A stretch of 64,000 bases of DNA from Moniliella sp. 'wahieum'. Its lineage: Eukaryota > Basidiomycota > Moniliellomycetes > Moniliellales > Moniliellaceae. The DNA lies in the NCBI GenBank assembly GCA_003971905.1, contig RSEE01000008.1:186001-250000 (forward strand). The letters are read 5' to 3'. Below the pieces are notes generated by a model that saw only the letters and a list, made by a program, of their open reading frames with translations, did not search any database and was not told the origin of the DNA. A program made the position numbers and the translations under genes. Positions 55,805-64,000 of this stretch are shown in pieces. The first letter of the stretch is position 1; every line of letters starts with the position of its first letter.

Positions 55805-58741
55805 ATGCCACCCAACATGTCCCTCGCCCAGCGCCGCATGCGCGAGATGCTCCTGCGTCGTCAGGCTGCCAAGTCTGGTGCGGCAACTTCCCTTTCGCCC
55901 GCTGCCAGTGGCCCCAACTCTGAGCCGGCCCGGGGCGCTCCCCTTCGGCTGGAGCTGTGGCGCTTGGCCGCGGACTGTGTCCGTCTCTGGGACGTCGAAT
56001 GTCCCCGGCCCAACATCTTTACCCCATCCACCTCCAACCAGCCCGAACGCGAAGATTGCTCGGTGCTTGGGATCGGATGGAGCCCCGATGGTACGTATTG
56101 TGCTTTCACCCAACCGAGCGTCTCCTGACCGTCTGACTGCCGTTCTGTCTAGGTCAAAAGATTGCGATCCATCTTCTTTTGACCCGGCTTGGCTCTTCGG
56201 CGCCCCGCCAAGCCACTGCGGTTCTTCTTCTCGACGTGCACACCGGTGCTGTGATCAAGTGCATTCGAATGGGCGAAACACGAACCCTGGCGGGCGTCTT
56301 GGACCAGCCCACGCCACCTCTTGTCTGGGTGGGCACGACCAGCAGCAGACATCCTGCGAGACCGACTTGGATCCCGCTTCTACCGTAACCGTGCTGCACA
56401 CCCTTCGCAGTTTGGCGCCGCTTCCGTCTCTACTTACATTACTGGCCTATGCTCCTCCCCGAGAAGAAAGCAGTGGTGCGACACAGGGCGCATGCTGCCA
56501 CATCAAATGCGGCTGCACCAGCTCATGGACGGCACTGGTCTACAGCAATCCTCTGAAACAGCAGACGAAGTGGATGGGAGTGGTCCCGAGCCAAGCGGCT
56601 GCGCAGTGGCTCAAGGTTTCCGTGTCGGGGACGTTGGAGAAGGGGCATGCGCCTCCAGCTACTTACTCTCTTGCCCAAATCCCCGTTTTGCCCATTTCTC
56701 CCTCCAGATGGGGGATGGTGGACCATGAGTTCCCCCCACCTGGAACCGGGAGGCTGGAGGTGGTCGCTCTCGGCGAGCGCGGGGTAGAACAAGATTGGAA
56801 CGAGATTGTATCGGATGTGCTTCTTGTTCCGCATCCCGATGGGGGAATCACATTTCTGGCTCAGGGAACCGTCCCGGTCGCCTGCCTTCCCGCTGATGGG
56901 AAACTTATCGATGTCAGCTGGTCTGGGCCCGGTGAGGTGCTGGTGGCGCTGGTACAGGACGGAGACCAACTCCATGCCCGTTTTGTACCACACCTCTTGT
57001 CGAGCCCACTCGCAACTCGGACCGGGGTTGACGGAGCAACGCAAGTCATATTATCTACCACCCTCCACCATCTCATGGCATATACTCTGGATGTACTCCA
57101 TGCCATGCGCCATGCTTGGCACCACACCTTTTGCCCTGCTGCCAAGGAGTGGCAGACGCACGCTGACGAGATGCGATCCAAGTTCTCCGTCAATTGGAAG
57201 TTGGAGCTCATGGCAGCGATGGCGGCGGGACGGATGGGGGATGGACTGAGCCACATTATGCTCAGCGAGATCAACGAAAATGTGAGCGCTTGTTGTCACT
57301 TGCGATCGAGACTTGTTTACTGACGTCTCCTCCTTTTCACGGCAGGCGTTAAATCGGTTACAAGACCGCATGTACAGTTCTCTCCGATTTCTTCGACGAG
57401 CGGCAGCGACCGCCCTAGGTCCCTTTGCGAACGTCTGCTCCTCGTTTTGCAGGCCCTGCGGGCTCACGGGCTGGCGAAACCAGGGTTGGAGGCAAGCGAA
57501 GAGGAGACGCTGGTCCAACACCTCTTACGCCTCAGTCTGGCTGTGGAGATCGAGTCAGAGAAGGAACTGTTGGCGTTGGGTGAATTTTACCTGTGGTGGC
57601 GGGGCGAACACGACCTTCAAGAAACCGAAACGCTTGAAGGGTACACGGTAGGACACGACGTGCTCACCACCGTCGAGTTTGTCCAGCGTGGCTTTGTCAT
57701 CCATTATTGCTCCGGCTCTTTGGCGCGTCAGACCTACTCGCCCCCCGGGCCCCAGCCTTGGAGAGCAAGTTGGATCTTGAAGCCATACTGGCTGAGACCG
57801 AGGCGTTAGTAAGTACCCCTCCCTTGCAGGCCGGGGACGTGCTTGTGCCAGCTGCAGCACTCCCAACGTACGAGCAACTGGGCCAAGTGTTCCAAACGAG
57901 CTTTTCCATTCCCGGACCGGGCGACACGACCGAGTCGGGGTCGGGAGACCTGCCTCCGCTGGAGGTTCGAGGGGGTTGTGGGCCTTGGCGGCGCATGCGG
58001 TCCAACATGTTTCCCAACGTTTGCAGGTGTGCCCGCTTGAGATTCCTGTGCCGACGAAAGGTCCTTCTTGGTCCCTGTCTGCCCCGCCTCGCTCGGGTTT
58101 GGTGCCGGTGCGACAAGTCCACTCCTTGCGCCCGGCGCGGATGCGGATGCGACAGCATCACCCACTCCGCAAGGGACTTGCATTCACCTTGTACCTCTCA
58201 CCGGAAACCGACGGATTCTTGTCATGCACCATCCCGATCCCGATCCCGACCACTCCACTCCCACTCCATCCACCTCGTCTTCCTACACGGTCCGAATGTG
58301 AGCCAGCACATCGTGATTGAGGTAGTGCTCTCCCCCCCGACAAGTTGGGGCCGTCAAGATGCTCCGTCATGGGCAGGAGGGGGAGGAGGAGGAGGAGATC
58401 GTGCTCCTCCTTCACACACCCAACGGCGACAGGCTCATTCATACCTCGCTCTCCCAAGTGCTGCTTGAAGCTCAAGACAACTCTTTCCTCTGCTCCATCC
58501 CCTTACGATTGCGATGGCGTCTGCCCCCTTCGGATCGGGTCGGCGGCAGAGCTACGGTGGGAACAGCCATACGGCTCTTACGTATTGCCGCTTCCTCGGC
58601 CGAGAGAGAGTGGCCGGTTGTCGGTCTGACGGAGAAACGGGCGGTCTGGCTCTGATTCTGTCAGCGTCGGAACCTGCTGCTGCCGGCCCAGAGGCCAAGA
58701 GGCAAGCGCTGGTCTATTGGGATTGGACCCGTGCAGAATAG
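55805..58741 (+). CDS. APC4: Anaphase-promoting complex subunit 4 (Apc4)
   Basis: Scaffold subunit of the APC/C ubiquitin ligase. The ATG at 55805 starts MPPNMSLAQRRMREMLLRRQ; the N-terminal WD-like part has DCVRLWDVECP and LGIGWSPDGQKIAIHLL, spliced across an intron at 56091–56152. The helical core has VSDVLLVPHPDGGI, the LMAYTLDVLHAMRHAW stretch and LELMAAMAAGRMGDGLSHIM. After an intron at 57282–57345 comes ALNRLQDRMYSSLRFLRRA, matching the Apc4 long-helix region (…W…G…G…R). FYLWWRGEHDL follows. The end is a second WD-like part with RQALVYWDWTRAE before TAG. Frames shift near 56400, 56480, 57410, 57720, 58020, 58330 and 58560. The combination of a split WD fold and long helices is characteristic of Apc4. 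Confidence 0.8.
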
Positions 58742-61032
58742 CAAATGGGGCCAAAATGATATTGGGTTCTATTGGTGCGCCCTGCGGCGCCTAACAACTG
58801 AAGACTGAAGTGATACGTCGTACTAGAGGGCCACCGGCCCTACGGCCTGGTCAGGTGCTTAGTGCTTGGTGCTTGCTCGCCACCGTAGCCACCGTTCCCC
58901 TTCGCTACCGTAGTCACCGTTCCACCGTTCCACGCTGGAGAGCGGAATAGTATTCACCACTACGCCTTGGCGGAATTTTATCACCCGTGTGCAGCAGCGG
59001 GACTGGAAAGCGCCGGGTGGACTGGAACGTGGCGGGTGGCACGCTTACCACTAAACTGCAGCTGGCAAATAAGCCGCCGCTCTTTTATTAAAAGGAGCAC
59101 TGGGAGGATCAGGAATGGAGGTCGACCACACGTTGCGCGACACGGGAACGCAAGAGGCGCAGAGCGCGTACCGGCGGGTGGTGCACGAGAGCACTGCGTC
59201 GCCTTTGGAACGCCGCGAGAAGGAACTGCTTCCGCTGCTTGAAAAAGCAGAATGCGACAAGAACGCCAAGTACCAGGGACGCACTCAAGAGCCGTTTTTC
59301 CCCCTGGTTTTGACGACGCGAGGATACTACGGCACCAAGACAACGGGCAAGTTGTTTGCGCATTGGAAGGAGTTGGCTACTATATTGGCCTACGTCTCCC
59401 AGCAAATCTGATGAACAACAGAGGCTGAAGGTGATGGTTCGAAGACAGGATGCGGGACTAGGCCCAGGACAGGAAGAAAAGGAGAAGAAGAAGGAGAAGA
59501 AACGGCTCGGGCGCTAGACCAGTCTGAGGTCCGAGCGAGTCCGATCGAATGCGCGTTCAGCGCGTTTGATGTGTGAGAAGGGACCAGGTCAATGTGGCTT
59601 AGAGGTGATTGGCCCTCGGACCTCCCGGTCAACATACTAAGTCTCAGTGGAAATGGTTCCTCGCTCGGATGTCAACCACGTTCATCGCGTCCACACGCGC
59701 TTCCTACTTACGGGACCGGATGGCGAGAACCGGAGGGTCCTGATATCCTGGCGATCCCCCTGATCCCTTGACCTTAGTGGCGCTTCCAAGTAACCCCCGC
59801 AAGATGAACGGTTCGGTTTAGACGTAGCGTTCCCCCTGTCCCAGCCTTAAGCTCTGTCAATGATATGGATTCAAAAGATAGATTACTAGTGGTGGAGATG
59901 ATGATAAGCCAGGTCGCGGTATATTGGTAGCCACCGCGTTGGATCTTGATGCTGTCCGTGCGAAGGGCGGTGTCACATGTCATGACCCCGGGCCACGCTG
60001 CAACGCGTTGGACGTTGAGTCGGTACTATGGCTATGACAAGAGATCGAGCGGCGAGCGAGATGAACCTGGGCCTGATCGATGATGCTGTGGATGGATGGC
60101 TGAAAAGTACGATTGCGATTGGTAATATGGAGCAGCGCTAGCCGTCGAGGGTCGAGTGTGACATGTGAGGTGTGAGGGCGAGGCCGTCGAGGTTGAGCAG
60201 GGCGAACGTTGGGCGTTGAGGCTGGGCTGCGTGCCATCTGTAGAGAGCCAGAGAGGCGCGCGAAGGGCACTTACTAGTTACTGGCACAGCCGCGTACGGC
60301 TCAGCTTGAGCACTGACGCGGGGTCCGGTCAATTCAACCGAGAGGGGGGGCGGCAGGGAGGGGAGAGAAGACACGGCAGGGCAGCGCGAGCTGCGGGTGG
60401 GATCTGGGAGAGGATGTGGGAGAGGACGTGGGATGGGGATGGGACCGATGGGGTTGGCGACGGCCATGGGCTGAAGCCGAGGGGGGGCAGACGCTGCAAG
60501 CGACGCAGCGGAAACGCGGCCAGAAGAAGGACAGTGGTGCAACACTGGCGCCGGGCGGGGGGACCCACCTGCCGAAAGTGGCCAGATGAGCAGAGGCGGG
60601 CACGGGGGCAGTGGGGCGGTGGCCGCAGGGCGCGAGTGCGGGTGGTGGCGTTGGCTTCGCGGGGCTTGCGGCGCTGGGAGCAGTGGGGAGTCTTGGGAAG
60701 CGCAGCCGCGCGGCTGCAGCCTGCCGACGCTGGTGTGCTGCGGTGGTGCTGTCGTGCGCTGTCGTGCGCGGTGCTGCGGTGTGCTGTCCTTGCGGTCCCG
60801 CGCTCTCCTGCGCGGCCCTGCGCCGCGCTGCCCAGCGGCCGGCAGTGCGCCCCGTGCGCCCGGGGTTGTGCGTTCTGGGGTTGGCTGGCGGGGTGCTGGC
60901 CGGGAGCGCTGCGGGCTGCTGCCTGCCGGCCGCCTGCCTGCGTGCCGCCGGGCATGCAGCGCTCCCTCGAGAGTCCCGCCGCGCGCTGCCCCCCCCCCAA
61001 TTTCCACCACCACCACCACTTGGGCCCCGGCC
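58742..61032. other. Intergenic region with possible retroelement remnant
   Basis: After APC4 there is an inverted cluster of CACCGTTCC motifs (58881–58932), then the retroelement-like fragment 59115–59411, a GGAGAAGAAGAAGG tract (59473–59500), unremarkable sequence to 60130, and GC-rich promoter sequence of the P-loop gene from 60330 on. Long frames in the last part on both strands are composition artefacts. Confidence 0.5.
59115..59411 (+). mobile_element. Possible non-LTR retrotransposon remnant (3' end of a reverse-transcriptase ORF)
   Basis: A 98-codon frame with a charged helix (ERREKELLPLLEKAECDKNA) and KYQGRTQEPFFPLVLTTRGY, then GTKTTGKLFAHWKEL. The pattern of a short K-Y segment, F-x-P-L-V-x-[ST]-x-G, then an amphipathic helix is like the extreme C-terminus of LINE-type reverse transcriptases, seen widely in fungi and plants. 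No catalytic domain, poly(A) end or target-site duplication is visible, so this would be a short fragment. It might instead be a small unrelated gene. Confidence 0.4.
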
Positions 61033-64000
61033 ATGCTGCTCAAAGACGCACTCAAGTCCGGCGGTCAGAGCCTCCTCGCCCTCGGCCCCGATCGCGACCG
61101 CGACGCCCGCGATGGCATCGACCACCTCCCCACTCCAGCCGGCGCCGCCGCCCCGCCGCTGCTTCCATCGCCTCCGCCTCCCACGCTCCTGCTCCCGCCC
61201 CCGCCCCCGCTCCCGCCCCCCCTTCCGCCCATTCTCCTGTCCCCGCCCCCTCCGCCCCCGTCGCTCCTGCATCCACGTCCACATCCACCCCAGCCTCCTC
61301 CTTCAGCGGCAGCTGGCGTGACTTTGACTGGATCCGCCGCGGCACCTCCGCCTTCTCCAAAAAGAGCCGCCTCTCTGGCGCCTCTGGCCAGGGAAGCACA
61401 CGCCCCACCTCGGGCCCGCTGCCCAGCTCCCGCTCCCGCCTCACTGTGCCCCATCGCACCGCCGGCGTGCCTTCCCCCAGCGCCTCGCCCTCGAGCGTGA
61501 CCCAGTCCCTCACTCCGCTCCCCCCTCGCTCCTCCTCGGCCAGCCACCCTTCCCCCACTCCGACACCTGCCTCTGCCTCTGCCTCTGCCTCTGCCTCTTC
61601 CCATAGCTTGGAGAAGGAGAGGCACAAGCATCATCACCATCACCATCACCATCACCACCCCCAGGCCCCTGGCCAACCCCGCACTTCCCGCCACGACTCT
61701 CATCATCACACCCGCCGTCGCAGTCAATCCACCACCGATGCTTCGCTGGCCGAGCGTGTGTCTACTGATGGCCGGCTGGACGATGACGACTTGTCCCCGC
61801 GTCCATCGATCACTAGTCAGTTCAACACCAGGTCCCACTCGTACCGTTCATCCAGCACCCGTTCCCCACCGCCTTCCTTCCGCTCGTCGCTCAAGGCGAG
61901 TACCGATTCGCCTCGACCCACGCCTGTGCTTGACCTTCCGGCCCCTACCCCTGGCCCCCCGCGGTGGCAAAAGGTTAGCATCTGCAACCCCCTCGGCCGG
62001 CTCTTCTTCGCTTTCACCACCCGGTACAGTCGCGGATTCTGCTCACTCTTCCACCACCGCATCGACGCTTAACCCACGCAGTCGTCGTGCCTCGGCCCGG
62101 GTCGCTCGCTCCCGCATCGAGCGTTCTACTGCCTTGGCGGTCGACCACGACGAGGCAAACTATGGGGGAGGTCCTGAGTTGGACCCGAGTACGCCTGAAA
62201 GCCAACGCCATTCGCTCACCAATTCTTCCGGTCGCAACTCCTCCCGCCCTACCACGGGTGGATCGGGGTGGCGAGTCGAGCCGTCTGGCTTGAGTGGCGT
62301 GGCGCGCTTGCGTTCCTCTGCTCACGAAGCAGTTGCCAATGGCACGTACTACTCGGATGCCGAACTTGAGACGAACCGCAGCGGATCCCCACGCCCGTCT
62401 AGCAGTCTACGTCCCAGCTCGGGCATGGATCGGCAGTTGGGTCAAGAGGGTGATCCAGAAGTGTCTCACTGGGGTGGGGCTCCCTCGGCTACAACTCTTG
62501 ACTTGGCTCAGTTCGATTCCCAGGGCATCATGGCAGTCCCTACGTTTGGGCGCAGCCAGGACAGCCTTTCTTCTTCCTGTAGCTCTTCATCTTCCTCCTC
62601 TTCTTCTGGCTCTGTTGATGGGGACGGTAAGACGAAACGCCTGAGTCATGCCCTTACTGAGACCGGTTCACCTCGTCTGGGCCGGGTGGAAACCACGCTT
62701 TCGGGTGATGCAACCACTCAGCCTCACGATTCGGACGAAGACGATGGTCCCGATGAGCCCGAGCACACCCTGTCGAACCAGAGCTCAGCTTCGACACTGG
62801 CTCTTCGGCCGCGAGGCGGGGGCGCCCCTCTTTCGGCTCTGCAAGCGCTAGCTCACCCTGCCCCCATACGGGATCTAACTTTGCGTCGCGCTTCAAGGCG
62901 GCCCGTGCCAGTACCCAAGTCGATGCCCAGGGCTTGACAGAGAAAGCTTCGGTTACCACGTTGACCGGTGCCCCCTGGGTCTCTTCCTCGCCTGTCGCCC
63001 AAGGATTTCCCGCGTCTTCGATGGAGCCTTTACGCGCTTCCTCTAGCCAAGCTAATCCCGCCTCAACGGGGGGCAGAGAGCGCAGCGGAAGTCGGTCCAC
63101 ACGCTCCAGCATGTTGGACGAAGATGGGGTTCGCACCATGGGTATTGCTGTGGTGGGGCAGCACAATGTAGGGAAATCGTCCGTCATCCGAAAAGGTCTC
63201 CGTCAATATGGCCTCTCGCGCCCGACGGTGGTGAGCGACAAGATTAAAGCCTATGCTATCCGCTGTGTCTTGGATCAGCCTACCGCGGAGAACATTCGGG
63301 TTTTGGAACTCGACTCGGCTGCGTTTGTCGCAGCCTCAGGCACAGAACTCGCTTGGCCCGCCGATTTGGCTGACTTGGACCGTCCCGGTCACGGCAAGAT
63401 TGAGGGTGCTGTTATTTGCTACGATGCTGGCTACCTGCCATCGCTCAAGGGTGTCCCTGAGCTACTTGGTATGTTGTTTTGACCTGCTTGTTGGACTCTT
63501 GCTAACGTATTCCCTCAGAATTCTTCCACAAGGCGCATATCCCCACTATCGTCTTGGCGTGCAAATCGGACATTCCTGCCAAGGCCATCGATCCGTTTTT
63601 GGTGCGCGAGTTGGCATCCAAGTTTGCCGCTCGTTTGACCGAGTGCACAACTGCCTTGCCGCCGCCTGGTGCGGCTGCTGCTGGGATGGGAGAAGAAAAC
63701 AAGAAACGGTTAAGAGATGCTTTCCAGTACCTGTTGCGTTCCATGAGCCAAGCTCGGGTGCAACGCGCTGATTTGGAACTTGGGTACGCTACGGCCACCG
63801 TTCGGCACCGCCACCATCACCAGCCCAATTTGCCCTCCACCTCCACTTCCGCTGTCAAGGACACTTCTCGGCACAGGTCCGGATCTGCGTCGCAGGCTGC
63901 CTTGAGCTTACTCCCTACCGCGGGCGGAGGGATGCTGGACCCGGAAGAACTGGCCCCTGCCGAACGTGAACGGATTCAAGAGGAAGAGCAAGCTGCTGGT
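61033..64000 (+). CDS. P-loop GTPase-domain protein with long disordered N-terminus (3' part missing)
   Basis: Start at ATG 61033 (MLLKDALKSGGQSLLALG). About 650 residues of low complexity follow: Ala-Pro runs, Ala-Ser repeats from a GCCTCT array, ten or more histidines (61628–61657), and a Ser run at 62569–62610. One conserved block, FSGSWRDFDWIRRGTSAF, lies near 61300–61360. Then a small GTPase-like fold: IAVVGQHNVGKSSVIRKGL (P-loop GxxxxGKS), IRVLELDSAAF, GAVICYDAGYLPSLKGVPEL, intron 63469–63518, and TIVLACKSDIPAKAIDP, where CKSD stands in the N/TKxD position. The C-terminus continues beyond the window. In some basidiomycetes a similar P-loop domain precedes a RasGEF domain; that is a guess here. 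Frames shift near 61070, 61970 and 62880. Confidence 0.7.

Noticed and set aside
55065-57323. A 752-codon plus-strand open frame
   Set aside because: Its first part is the antisense of MED16's leader and the promoter; only its later part coincides with a frame of APC4. It is a GC-composition artefact, not one gene.
60138-61055. Long minus-strand open frames opposite the P-loop gene promoter
   Set aside because: Arg/Pro/Ala-rich with no family signal, mirrored by equally long plus-strand frames; typical of very GC-rich DNA.
1-64000. Repeat-induced point mutation as the cause of broken genes
   Set aside because: The damage is base loss in short runs, not C-to-T change; motifs between breaks are well conserved.

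Overview
The window is nuclear DNA from a fungus. Evidence: short GT–AG introns of about 50–110 nt with CTAAC-type branch points, a Zn(II)2Cys6 transcription factor, a secretory (LIP-type) lipase, an Isc1-type phospholipase C, complex III subunit Qcr9, a U2 snRNA, and eukaryotic tRNAs, one of them with an anticodon-loop intron. GC-rich coding sequence with few introns, a LIP-family lipase and long serine/proline-rich tails fit a basidiomycete, perhaps an ustilaginomycete or Malassezia relative, but the lineage is inference.

Layout. 1–4.4 kb: the 3' end of UPF1, then CCR4, both plus strand. 4.4–8.1 kb: a gene-poor stretch with two diverged copies of one repeat, a hexamer array and tRNA-Thr(CGT). 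8.2–16.2 kb: an ER-type FKBP, a long F-box/WD40 protein, an unrecognised serine-rich protein, tRNA-Glu(TTC) on the minus strand and QCR9. 16.9–24.9 kb: a zinc-cluster transcription factor converging on an ISC1-like gene, then a secretory lipase. 24.9–28.3 kb: gene-poor and palindrome-rich. 28.3–39.5 kb: a Kin4-like kinase, a convergent aromatic-type aminotransferase, and SKI3. 39.5–50.9 kb: U2 snRNA, a 16-bp minisatellite, an unrecognised minus-strand gene, degenerate repeats, an AT-richer gene-poor island and a bZIP factor. 51–58.7 kb: a divergent MED16/APC4 pair. 58.7–64 kb: a possible retroelement remnant, then the 5' part of a P-loop GTPase-domain protein that runs off the window.

Functionally the genes are housekeeping and regulatory: mRNA decay (UPF1, CCR4, SKI3), transcription (zinc cluster, bZIP, MED16), the cell cycle and ubiquitin system (F-box/WD40, APC4, Kin4-like kinase), sphingolipid and lipid hydrolysis, respiration and amino acid metabolism. 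I see no operon-like or biosynthetic cluster.

Almost every conserved gene is broken by one- or two-base gaps, usually in homopolymers or short tandem runs, while the protein continues perfectly in another frame. This looks like uncorrected indel error in the sequence rather than mass pseudogenisation. The gene spans given here therefore bridge frames; exact protein sequences should not be read directly from this sequence. I did not find a convincing novel gene system. The most unusual signals are the dispersed palindromic intergenic motifs, the minisatellite/GGAACGGTGG tract and the AT-richer island.
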